Part shown: piece by piece, positions 1-6,361 of the stretch
Position numbering within the stretch: the first letter of the stretch is position 1
How the letters are laid out: the number at the start of each line of letters is the position of its first letter
Source: Gemmatimonadota bacterium
GTDB taxonomy: Bacteria > Latescibacterota > UBA2968 > UBA8231
DNA: 16,159 bases
Direction: 5' to 3'
NCBI GenBank assembly: GCA_028875335.1
Contig: JAPPEF010000264.1
Coordinates: forward strand, 1 to 16,159
Position numbers and translations under genes: made by a program
Notes under the pieces: generated by a model
What the model saw: the letters and a program-made list of their open reading frames with translations, nothing else
What the model was told of the DNA's origin: nothing
Database searches by the model: none

Positions 1-269
1 GAGAGGGCCTCCAACTCGGGCGCAAAAGCAAAATCAATCACGTCGGCGTAGCGCACTAACCCCTCCTCCGACCCCATAGCCTCGACATAAACGCGATAGA
101 TCCGGTCCCCTTTGCTGTGGAAGCGATCAAATGACCACTCCTGGGAGGCAAAGCGCCACGCGAGCAGGCAGAACGCCATGCCCAAGCCCAGCCCGGCGAG
201 GTTGATCGCCGTGTGCAGACGATGGCGCATCAAATTGCGCCAAGCGATGATCAGGTTATTGCGCAGCAT
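1..269 (-). CDS. MacB/FtsX-type ABC permease P0, N-terminal part (runs off window)
   Basis: This is the first ~89 codons of a large inner-membrane ABC permease; the rest lies beyond the left edge. The start ATG (267-269) is preceded by GGAAGGAGA. The protein opens MLRNNLIIAWRNLMRH, a basic amphipathic stretch, followed by one membrane segment at about residues 21-40 and the start of the periplasmic MacB-type domain. It is almost identical to the start of the permease beginning at 4341: over the first 60 residues only residue 3 differs (R for H), with a few changes and one missing residue after that. It is therefore a tandem duplicate of that gene. It lies 51 bp after the TlpA-CBM9 fusion gene and is probably co-transcribed with it. 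Whether the full gene is intact cannot be seen. Confidence 0.88.
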   Translation of the reverse strand, partial: MLRNNLIIAWRNLMRHRLHTAINLAGLGLGMAFCLLAWRFASQEWSFDRFHSKGDRIYRVYVEAMGSEEGLVRYADVIDFAFAPELEAL

Positions 270-320
270 GGTTATTCTCCTTCCCACTCGATTCCGCGAT
301 GTTCATGCCGACGGAATGAC

Positions 321-1718
321 TCACTTGACGAAAACCAGCACGCCCCAATGCCCAGGTTCGTGAAAAGACCAAAAGGGAGGCGAGACCCCCCACCCACTGG
401 CTATATCCCCTTCTTCCCGGTCCCTGCCGTGATCGAAGCGGTTGAAGTTGCCCTTCCACTTGTCCCCGGTCTCTGGAGGGATCGCCCGTGGGCTGTCCGA
501 TGCGTCCAGCATCGTCTGGCTCATACCGCTCCACGGGAGGAGCAGTTCCACCGTCCACGACTCGTCTTGGTCCGCTCTATCTTGGAGGCTGCCCGATACC
601 GACACCCCACTCTCGGCACCGGAATCCCAAGTGCGCTTGTGGTCTGAAACAGGAGAGACGCAGAGAGCATCCATCTGCGTATTCATCGCGTTGATGGCCA
701 GTTGCACGTAATAGGTGCCATCCATGTCCGGGTCGAGGAACAACTCCACTTCATCGTCTTCGTATATGGAGGCGTCGCGCTCCGTATGCGTCGCCAGGAT
801 GTCCTGGTCTTGACATTGGTACAAGACCAAGAGCCCTCGTTCGTTCCACAAGGCTCTCACGCTCGTGCTCGCAGGGCGCGTGGGCTTTGAGCTGGGAACC
901 ATCTTCGTCAGTTCGATAGGCGGGGCCAAGCCCCAACTTTTCTCGTCGGCGCGTCCATCTAAGGTCATCTCCTCTTCGGTGAAGTGGACCTCGTAGGAGA
1001 CCTCTTCGGTGAAGTGTGTCTGAGAGGAGACCTCCGCCGGGTTCGCCGGCTCGGTCGGCAGGATTCGGTATAGCTTGAGTGCTACATCCTCCAACCACGT
1101 GCGTTCAAGATCGTACTTGGGCAACATTCTCCCAGCGCGGGCTACGTTGCCTTCCCTATCTACAAGGACATACCTAGGCCAAGACTGGACATCATACATG
1201 TATCCCACTCTACTACGGTTATCAAGGCGATCGAGAACCTGTATCCACGGCATCCCGTGCTGACGAACGAATTCCGCAACTTCCCGTCTATCTTGATCAT
1301 TGCTGACTCCGATAATCACAAGGTCCTCTTCGAACTTCTGATGAAGCGCAATCAAGTCGGGGATCTCCTCGATACATGGTCCGCACCTTGTGTACCAGAA
1401 GTCGAGGAGGACGTACTTACCTCGATACTCCGACAGCGTGATGGTCGAACCATCCAGTGTCACGACAGAAAAGTCAGGGGCAGGTAATCCTAGGCTTTGA
1501 TCAACTTCAAATCGGCCCAGTGGAACAGCATAAAAAGCACCGGCACACAACACGACCTTGACCACGGTCCGACGGACTAGAAAGCGGTCTCTCAGGATTG
1601 GCCAGACTTGCCGTTGTGCTATTCCCCGATACAGGCTTCTTACCAATTCGAATGCGACTTGTATCGCGACCAATACAGATAGAACTAAGAGTGCGGCAAT
1701 GACATATTTGAAAGGCAT
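321..1718 (-). CDS. Membrane-anchored TlpA-like thioredoxin fused to a CBM9-like domain
   Basis: This 465-residue protein has two membrane segments (about 5-25 and 50-68). They flank a strongly basic loop (many Arg, about 30-50), which puts the loop in the cytoplasm and the rest in the periplasm. Residues ~77-215 form a TlpA/AhpC-type thioredoxin fold with a CGPC active site at 112-115, the DFW lead-in and a likely cis-Pro at 181. Residues ~240-465 match a CBM9-like ligand-binding domain (LDGRADEKSW, then DDEVELFLDPDMDG). The same domain is a separate secreted protein at 5482-6303, and the same thioredoxin without it is at 4409-5146. GGGAG lies just before the ATG. A periplasmic disulfide reductase/isomerase role follows from the TlpA family; the ligand of the CBM9-like part is unknown and need not be a sugar. 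The linker carries a 30-bp tandem duplication. Confidence 0.87.
   Translation of the reverse strand: MPFKYVIAALLVLSVLVAIQVAFELVRSLYRGIAQRQVWPILRDRFLVRRTVVKVVLCAGAFYAVPLGRFEVDQSLGLPAPDFSVVTLDGSTITLSEYRGKYVLLDFWYTRCGPCIEEIPDLIALHQKFEEDLVIIGVSNDQDRREVAEFVRQHGMPWIQVLDRLDNRSRVGYMYDVQSWPRYVLVDREGNVARAGRMLPKYDLERTWLEDVALKLYRILPTEPANPAEVSSQTHFTEEVSYEVHFTEEEMTLDGRADEKSWGLAPPIELTKMVPSSKPTRPASTSVRALWNERGLLVLYQCQDQDILATHTERDASIYEDDEVELFLDPDMDGTYYVQLAINAMNTQMDALCVSPVSDHKRTWDSGAESGVSVSGSLQDRADQDESWTVELLLPWSGMSQTMLDASDSPRAIPPETGDKWKGNFNRFDHGRDREEGDIASGWGVSPPFWSFHEPGHWGVLVFVK
975..1034 (-). repeat. 30-bp in-frame tandem duplication in the TlpA-CBM9 linker
   Basis: Two adjacent 30-bp units (975-1004 and 1005-1034) share the starts and ends TTCGGTGAAGTG and GGAGACCTC on the plus strand and differ in the middle. 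In protein they read EVSYEVHFTE and EVSSQTHFTE, so the linker gained ten residues in frame. The homologous spot in the gene at 4409 has lost 13 bp instead. This short GAGGTC-rich stretch therefore seems prone to slippage. Confidence 0.8.
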
Positions 1719-1738
1719 ACAGGCTCCCAGCGTTTCGT

Positions 1739-1798
1739 TCAGTTTGGGTTACGCCTCAGTTCCGTCCGTTCGGCGATGTGCAGGTAGCTCTTGAACAT
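1739..1798 (-). pseudogene. Start of a lost permease (MFK-type), 19-codon remnant
   Basis: A short frame with a good ribosome-binding site (AGGAG, 6 bases before ATG at 1798) encodes MFKSYLHIAERTELRRNPN and stops. The opening resembles the usual N-terminus of FtsX-family permeases (MFKNYLKIALRNLRRN), including the basic tail before the first membrane helix, but no membrane helix follows. A matching remnant (MCKNY) precedes the sister TlpA gene at 5186. I read both as the start of a permease deleted before the cassette was duplicated. It could instead be a short leader peptide. The match is short, so confidence is modest. Confidence 0.4.
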
Positions 1799-1824
1799 GA
1801 TCTACTCCTAGCGAGGACATTCAC

Positions 1825-4341
1825 TCATTCGTAGCGCAGGGCTTCTACCGGATCGGCCTTAGCCGCCTTGTACGCCTGATGACCAGAGCTGATCAAAACC
1901 GCGACAAGCGCAATCGCAGCACCAGCGGCAAAATGCCACGCCGCTAAGTCAATGCGGAAGGCAAAGCCATTCAGCCAGTCGCGCATCCACCACCAAGACA
2001 GAGGCCACGCCACCAGCGAGCCAATCAGGGCGAGGCAGGCAAACTCGCGGGTCATCAGCGTGGTGAGGCCGAGTACGCTAGCACCAAGGGCTTTGCGAAT
2101 GCCGATCTCCTTGGTGCGACGACCCGCGGCGAGGGCGGTAAGCGCAAAGGCACCCAACACAGAGATGAACACCGCGCCGACCGCAGCCCAGGTGATGAGC
2201 TGACGCCAGTGCAACTCGTCGCGGTAGGCCGCCTCCAAGTCCTGTTGTAGAAAAGAGAAATTGAAGTCCGCATAATCGACGATGCCGCTCCACGTCTCCT
2301 GCATGTACTGGACGACTTCCTGCATATCTCCCGGTTTCACGCGCACTAGCATGAGATCAGCTTCGTACTCGAAGAAGAGATTGCCTTTGTAGTAGTTTTG
2401 TCCCAAGTGGGAATTGAGTAGCAATAGACCCGGGGTGGCGTCTTCGTACCCTGACTCAAATGTGAAGTCCTTGACTACGCCGACGACGCGATCTTCATCT
2501 CCCTCCCTCCTCCACACCATTTCCGAACGCGACATATACCCTAATTTGATCATCTCGCCAATCGGATCGGCGAGTCCGAGGCGTGCTGCCGCGCTCTCGG
2601 AGATCAGCGCGAGGTTCTTCTTGTCGCCCTGCGCCAGCGAGAAGTCCCGCCCGCTCACTAACTCCAAGTTCATGGTCTGAACGAAGTTGTGATCTACAAC
2701 GTAAGGACGGACCTTCGTCTCCCGGCCACTCTCGGTCCCGGCTCGGTAGTCCAGTTCAAACATATAAGGCTTGCTAAGGAAATTGTCTTTCAACGTAGTG
2801 ACCGAGGCGATGCGACTATGGCGGAGGAAAGCCTCCACGAGTCTGGGATGATAGGGCTTCAAGTCGTCGAGAGCCTCCGTGTCCACCGCGATGATGCGCT
2901 CTTGGTCGATCCCCAAGTCGCGAGCCATGAGATGCTCTAGCTGGTGATACATGATCAGCGTGCAGGTGATCAACCCCACGGAAATGGCCAACTGCACACC
3001 CACGAGTACGCGGCTGAACCGAGCAATCCCGGCCATGGACACACTGCGCCGAATCGCGCTCAAAGCATCTAGACGAGAGAGCACGACCGCCGGATACCAA
3101 CCGGCTCCCAAACTGACCAGCAACAGCAGTGCTGCCAGCGCACCCAGCATACTCGGCTCGCTTAGACCGAGCGACAGCTCCTGCGAGAAGGTGGCGTTAA
3201 ACGCCGGCAACAGCAGCGCCGCCAACACACACCCAGCACCCAACCCGACGATGGACAGCACTACCGTCTCGCCGATGAACTGACGCATCAACTGCCCGCG
3301 TCCAGCCCCCACTGCCTTGCGTACGCCAACCTCGGCCGCCCGCAGCGAGGTCCGGCCAATGGCCAGATTGACGAAGTTGATGCACCCCATCAACAAGACC
3401 GCCAAAGCCATACTGACAAGCACGTACGAGATATACGGATCGCTCGGCTTTATCACGCCGTGTCCGTACACTGGCAGCAGGCCGGTATCTGAGTGCATAT
3501 CGATCAGTGGCTGCAAGTGAAATGCAGAAGCGCCCTCTGCGAGGGCTTCTGGGATCTTAGTTTCCCTGTGTTGAAGCCATATCTGCGTCATCTGCGCGAG
3601 GGCTGGCGCTACATCGGTCGGATCCGCCTCGGGCGTGAGAAGGACGAATACATCGCACGAACTATCCCACTCATCCGGCGACTTGCGCATGAGGAACTCC
3701 GTGTTGTCGAACGGCAGCAGCATGTTGAACTGAATTGACGAGGTGCGCGGAACCGGCGCGGCCACGCCGGTGATAGTGAAGTCTTCGGCCTTATTCCTGC
3801 CCCGCATTGAGGTAATCGTCAACCGCTGCCCTAGCGGGTCGGCGTCGCCGAACAGGCGTTGAGCCATCTCGTAGCTGAGGACGACTGAGTTGCGCTCGGC
3901 CAGCGCCGTGGCAGCGTCGCCCCGCAGTAGTGGAAAGTCAAAGACTTCGAAAAACTCTGGATCAGCGAGGAGGAATTCCTCGTCACGCGAACTGCCCTTG
4001 AAGGTCGTGTGTACATAGCGCTTATTGTGCCTCGTCGCTTTGAGGCGTATCGTGCGCTCTATGTGCGGAGAGAGGGCCTCTAGTTCGGGAGCAAAAGCCA
4101 AGTCAATCACGTCGGCGTAGCGCACCTGCCCTCCTTGCTCCGAATCCATAGACTCGTAGTAAACGCGATAGATCCGGTCCCCTTTGCTGTGAAAGCGGTC
4201 AAACGACCACTCCTGAGACGCGAAGCGCCACGCGAGCAGACAAAACGCCATACCCAAGCCCAATCCGGCGAGGTTGATCGCCGTGTGCAGGCGATGGCGC
4301 ATCAGATTGCGCCAGGCGATGATCAGGTTATTGTGCAGCAT
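1825..4341 (-). CDS. MacB/FtsX-type ABC transporter permease P1 (duplicated, 8 TM)
   Basis: This is an intact 838-residue inner-membrane permease with two MacB-like halves in one chain. Membrane segments fall at about 21-40, 305-327, 356-378, 400-420, 444-464, 718-738, 766-787 and 802-820. Large periplasmic domains span ~45-300 and ~470-710. Each half has the conserved cytoplasmic motif that contacts the ATPase (EVGVRKAVGAGRGQLMRQF at ~337 and KEIGIRKALGA at ~744), and the protein ends DPVEALRYE. In such fused dimers one chain supplies both membrane halves. I start at MLHNNL, preceded by AGGAAAGGAAAA and aligned with the paralogues; an upstream in-frame ATG at 4374 would add 11 unsupported residues. 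It lies 67 bp after the TlpA gene. The substrate is unknown; efflux or envelope-lipoprotein/peptide export is usual for the family. Confidence 0.92.
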   Translation of the reverse strand: MLHNNLIIAWRNLMRHRLHTAINLAGLGLGMAFCLLAWRFASQEWSFDRFHSKGDRIYRVYYESMDSEQGGQVRYADVIDLAFAPELEALSPHIERTIRLKATRHNKRYVHTTFKGSSRDEEFLLADPEFFEVFDFPLLRGDAATALAERNSVVLSYEMAQRLFGDADPLGQRLTITSMRGRNKAEDFTITGVAAPVPRTSSIQFNMLLPFDNTEFLMRKSPDEWDSSCDVFVLLTPEADPTDVAPALAQMTQIWLQHRETKIPEALAEGASAFHLQPLIDMHSDTGLLPVYGHGVIKPSDPYISYVLVSMALAVLLMGCINFVNLAIGRTSLRAAEVGVRKAVGAGRGQLMRQFIGETVVLSIVGLGAGCVLAALLLPAFNATFSQELSLGLSEPSMLGALAALLLLVSLGAGWYPAVVLSRLDALSAIRRSVSMAGIARFSRVLVGVQLAISVGLITCTLIMYHQLEHLMARDLGIDQERIIAVDTEALDDLKPYHPRLVEAFLRHSRIASVTTLKDNFLSKPYMFELDYRAGTESGRETKVRPYVVDHNFVQTMNLELVSGRDFSLAQGDKKNLALISESAAARLGLADPIGEMIKLGYMSRSEMVWRREGDEDRVVGVVKDFTFESGYEDATPGLLLLNSHLGQNYYKGNLFFEYEADLMLVRVKPGDMQEVVQYMQETWSGIVDYADFNFSFLQQDLEAAYRDELHWRQLITWAAVGAVFISVLGAFALTALAAGRRTKEIGIRKALGASVLGLTTLMTREFACLALIGSLVAWPLSWWWMRDWLNGFAFRIDLAAWHFAAGAAIALVAVLISSGHQAYKAAKADPVEALRYE

Positions 4342-4395
4342 AGTTTCTATTTTCCTTTCCTCTCGATTCTGCAATGTTCTCGCCGACGGAATGAC

Positions 4396-4440
4396 TCACT
4401 TGATAAGGTCATATCCTCTTCGGTGAAGTGGACCTCGCCG
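4396..4440 (-). pseudogene. Deletion scar of a CBM9-like domain
   Basis: At the 3' end of the TlpA gene about 33 bp of CBM9 coding sequence survive (they would read EVHFTEEDMTL) but out of frame. They are joined directly (about 4403/4404) to the last bases of the domain and its stop, TCAAGTGA, and then to the same 3' flank as in the other two copies. Compared with the fusion gene at 321-1718, about 631 bp are missing between positions equivalent to 328 and 960. A second, 13-bp loss at the linker shifts the frame. The copy thus once carried the CBM9 domain. Confidence 0.8.
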
Positions 4441-5146
4441 AGTCGGCTGCTGCGATGGGCATGATTCGGTATAGATTGAGCGCAACGCCCTCCAACCATG
4501 TGCGTTCAAGACCTTTCTTGGACAATATCTTGGGCGATATCATCCCAGCGCGAGTCACGTTGCCTTCTCTATCTATGAGGACATAGCTAGGCCAAGCCGA
4601 GACATCATACATGTGTCTCACTTTACTACTGTTATCAAGGCGATCGAGAACCTGTATCCACGGCATCCCATGCTGACGAACAAATTCTGCAACTTCCCGT
4701 CTATCTTGATCATCGCTGACTCCGATAATCACAAGGTCCTCTTCGAATTTCTGATGAAGCGCAAATAAGTCGGGTACGTCCTCGATACATGGCCCGCACC
4801 TTGTGTGCCAGAAGTCGAGGAGGACGTATTTACCTCGATGCTCCGACAGCGTGATGGTCAAACCATCCAGTGTCACTGCGGAAAAATCAGGGGCAGGCAG
4901 TCCTATGCGCTCTTGAGCAAAATAGTTCAGTATCGCCGCAAAAGGGGCACTAACGAACAGACCACCACACAGCACGACCTTGACAAAGGTCCGACGGACT
5001 AGAAAGCGGTCTCTTAGGACAGGCCAGACCTGCCGTTGTGCGACCCCCCGATACAGGCTCCTTACCAATTCAAAAGCGACTTGTATCGCGACCAATATCG
5101 ACAGAACTAAAAGTGCTTTAGCAACATAGTTTATCTCAAAAGCCAT
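4409..5146 (-). CDS. Membrane-anchored TlpA-like thioredoxin (CBM9 domain lost)
   Basis: This 245-residue protein is the close paralogue of the first half of the fusion protein at 321-1718. It has membrane segments at about 8-27 and 55-75 with an Arg-rich cytoplasmic loop between them. A periplasmic thioredoxin domain spans ~82-225, with CGPC at 117-120, DFW before it and a likely cis-Pro at 186. The ATG at 5146 follows AGGAG. The C-terminus is abnormal: after AAADSA, which matches the end of the signal peptide of the free CBM9 protein, the frame shifts through a CBM9 remnant and stops after RSTSPKRI. The thioredoxin domain itself looks complete, so the protein may still work as a periplasmic thiol-disulfide enzyme. 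P1 follows after 67 bp. Confidence 0.88.
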   Translation of the reverse strand: MAFEINYVAKALLVLSILVAIQVAFELVRSLYRGVAQRQVWPVLRDRFLVRRTFVKVVLCGGLFVSAPFAAILNYFAQERIGLPAPDFSAVTLDGLTITLSEHRGKYVLLDFWHTRCGPCIEDVPDLFALHQKFEEDLVIIGVSDDQDRREVAEFVRQHGMPWIQVLDRLDNSSKVRHMYDVSAWPSYVLIDREGNVTRAGMISPKILSKKGLERTWLEGVALNLYRIMPIAAADSARSTSPKRI

Positions 5147-5186
5147 ACAGTTCTCCTGCGTTTTGTAGCATATAGTTCTTGCACAT
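5136..5186 (-). pseudogene. Second MFK-type permease start remnant overlapping the TlpA start
   Basis: A 16-codon frame begins MCKNYMLQNAG at 5186, with GAAGGAATG upstream, and stops 11 bp inside the following TlpA gene. Its start and upstream bases align with the remnant at 1798 (CTTGnACATGAT on the plus strand), so it belongs to the duplicated cassette. Because it ends just past the TlpA ATG it could couple translation, but this is speculation. Confidence 0.3.
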
Positions 5187-5209
5187 GATTATTACATTCC
5201 TTCTCGCTT

Positions 5210-5234
5210 TAAATCAGTGCGATTTGTAGGGAAT
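5210..5234. repeat. 25-bp intergenic repeat, copy 1
   Basis: This segment matches 7762-7786 at 23 of 25 bases; the shared core on the plus strand is CGATTTGTAGGGAAT. Both copies lie just downstream of the 3' end of a permease (a relic here, P2 there) and before a thioredoxin-like gene. It may be an old shared 3' flank or the end of a small mobile element. Confidence 0.65.
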
Positions 5235-5253
5235 AACGATCGTTATTCCCTAC
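5226..5253. repeat. 28-bp perfect palindrome at the end of the permease relic
   Basis: The sequence GTAGGGAATAACGA is followed immediately by its exact reverse complement, with no loop. It overlaps the stop codon of the permease relic (5250-5252) and copy 1 of the 25-bp repeat. No T-run follows on either side, so it is not a standard terminator. In the paralogous place at 7777-7792 the sequence has only one arm (GTAGGGAAT), so the second arm arose here. It may be an operator, a cruciform, or a rearrangement product. Confidence 0.7.
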
Positions 5254-5292
5254 TCGTAGCACAGCGCTTCCATTGGATCAATCCGGCTTGAT
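5250..5292 (-). pseudogene. Last codons of a deleted FtsX-type permease
   Basis: Read on the minus strand, the frame LSSRIDPMEALCYE-stop is the typical C-terminus of a MacB/FtsX permease (compare DPVEALRYE at the end of P1). Nothing upstream of it is permease-like; the homology ends at about 5288-5292, where the TnpB fragment zone begins. Together with the preserved ribosome-binding region at 5438-5481 it marks the two ends of a permease whose interior has been replaced. Confidence 0.65.
5288..5292 (+). other. TTGAT, possible target site of an IS200/IS605-type insertion
   Basis: TTGAT lies exactly where homology to the permease tail ends and sequence leading to the TnpB start begins. TTGAT is the known insertion target and TnpB-recognised motif of ISDra2, a member of this family. 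A five-base match can be chance; its place at the breakpoint is what makes it worth noting. Only 34 bp separate it from the TnpB ATG, short for a left end. Confidence 0.35.
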
Positions 5293-5326
5293 AAGTCATT
5301 TTCTGTTAGCGATATTAACTACTAAA

Positions 5327-5437
5327 ATGAAGCGGATTATACAGATCAAAATTCTTCCTACGGCAGAGCAAGTGGGTTCGCTGGAACAGACGATGCACCG
5401 CTTCAACGCCGCTTGCAACTAGGTGGCGGAACAAGCT
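5327..5437 (+). pseudogene. tnpB: TnpB (IS200/IS605 OrfB) N-terminal fragment
   Basis: This is the only plus-strand coding trace in the window. It opens MKRIIQIKILPTAEQ, continues with an ETM-like and FNAACN stretch, and then VAEQA after an in-frame TAG at 5420-5422, where the family usually has Trp or another residue. This is the signature N-terminus of TnpB, the RNA-guided nuclease encoded by IS200/IS605 and IS607 elements. Only about 37 of the usual ~350-400 codons remain, with none of the RuvC or zinc-finger regions. It ends abruptly at the flank of the CBM9 gene. It is dead, and shows that a mobile element removed or replaced the permease that stood here. Confidence 0.75.
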
Positions 5438-5481
5438 CTCCTTCCCACTCGATTCCGCGATGTTCTCGCCGACGCAGTGCC
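5438..5481 (-). promoter_or_regulatory. Orphaned permease ribosome-binding region
   Basis: After the CBM9 stop the minus strand carries the same ~40-bp flank that in the other two cassette copies leads into the permease ATG, ending in GGGAAGGAGA. Here the ATG and everything after it is gone, replaced by the antisense of the TnpB fragment. The match to 270-320 is near perfect. Confidence 0.65.
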
Positions 5482-6303
5482 TCACTTGACGAAGACCAGT
5501 ACGCCCCAATGCGTCGGGTCGTGCAAAGAACCCGAAGTGGGCGAGACGCCCCACCCACTGACTATATCTCCTTCCTTGTAGCGTATCGTCCCCCAACTGA
5601 GATTAGTGCGTCTGACCTCGCCCCGGCCGTGATCAAAGCGGTTGAAGTTGGCCTTCCACCTGTCCCCGACCTTTGGCGGAACCGATAAGCCGCCCAACAC
5701 ATCCTTCTCTTTCACCTTGTAGAACCGGCTTAGTTCCAGTGCCTCTTGGCCCATACTGCTCCAAGGAAAGAAGAGTTCCACTGTCCACGACTCGTCCCGG
5801 TCAGCTCCATCCTCCAAGCTGCCCGCTACGACGACCGCGCTTTCAGTGCCGGAATCCCAGTTGGAGAAAGTGGGCTTGTTGTCTATCTCGGTTTTGAGGA
5901 CATCCATCTGCGTATTCAGCGCGTTGATGGCCAGTTGGACATAGTGGGTGCCGTCCATGTCTGGGTCGAGAAACAATTCCACGTCATCGTCTTTGTACAC
6001 GGAGCTGTCCCGCTTGGTAACCGTTGCCAAAATGTTCTGGTCTTGGCACTGGTACAAGACCAAGAGTCCTTGCTCGTTCCACAAGGCTCTCACCCTCGTA
6101 CTTGCAGGGCTAATCGGCTCTAGGCTGGGGTAGGCCCGATCTGTCAGTTCGATAGTTGGGGCCAAGCTCCAACTCTGCTCATCGGCGCGGCCGTCCAAGG
6201 TCATCTCTTCTTCGGTGAAGTGTACCTCGTAGGAGACCTCCGCTGAGTCGGCTGCCGCGGCCGATAGGTATGCGATCAACAGCAGCGATGCTAAGGTTTT
6301 CAT
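5482..6303 (-). CDS. Secreted CBM9-like domain protein
   Basis: This 273-residue protein has a signal peptide (MKTLASLLLIAYLSAAA, cleavage near residue 18) followed by a single CBM9-like fold. Visible marks are LDGRADEQSW (~37-45), VRALWNEQGLLVLY, the acidic DDDVELFLDPDMDG (~106-118), WTVELFFPW and a C-terminal HWGVLVFVK. Families with this domain bind carbohydrates or occur as accessory domains on surface and secreted proteins; which ligand it binds cannot be told. I start at the ATG at 6303, which has AAGGAG eight bases upstream and gives the signal peptide; an in-frame ATG at 6354 would bury it. It is nearly the same as the C-terminal half of the fusion protein at 321-1718 but has two extra loops (about 140-148 and 228-243). 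It follows the thioredoxin-like gene by 58 bp. Confidence 0.87.
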   Translation of the reverse strand: MKTLASLLLIAYLSAAAADSAEVSYEVHFTEEEMTLDGRADEQSWSLAPTIELTDRAYPSLEPISPASTRVRALWNEQGLLVLYQCQDQNILATVTKRDSSVYKDDDVELFLDPDMDGTHYVQLAINALNTQMDVLKTEIDNKPTFSNWDSGTESAVVVAGSLEDGADRDESWTVELFFPWSSMGQEALELSRFYKVKEKDVLGGLSVPPKVGDRWKANFNRFDHGRGEVRRTNLSWGTIRYKEGDIVSGWGVSPTSGSLHDPTHWGVLVFVK

Positions 6304-6361
6304 GTCCCTTGCTCCTTTCTCAGGGATGGACTCTTCGTAGGTGAAATCGAACACTGTCTCG

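Noticed and set aside
4342..4374. Upstream ATG for P1 adding 11 residues
   Set aside because: The internal ATG at 4341 matches the paralogue starts and has the ribosome-binding site; the extra residues are the ribosome-binding region itself.
5226..5253. Palindrome as an intrinsic terminator
   Set aside because: No T-run follows on either strand and there is no loop; kept as an unexplained palindrome.
5315..5596. Minus-strand 93-codon frame across the CBM9 3' end and the relic zone
   Set aside because: It runs out of frame through the CBM9 C-terminus, the orphan flank and antisense TnpB sequence, each better explained by its own homology.
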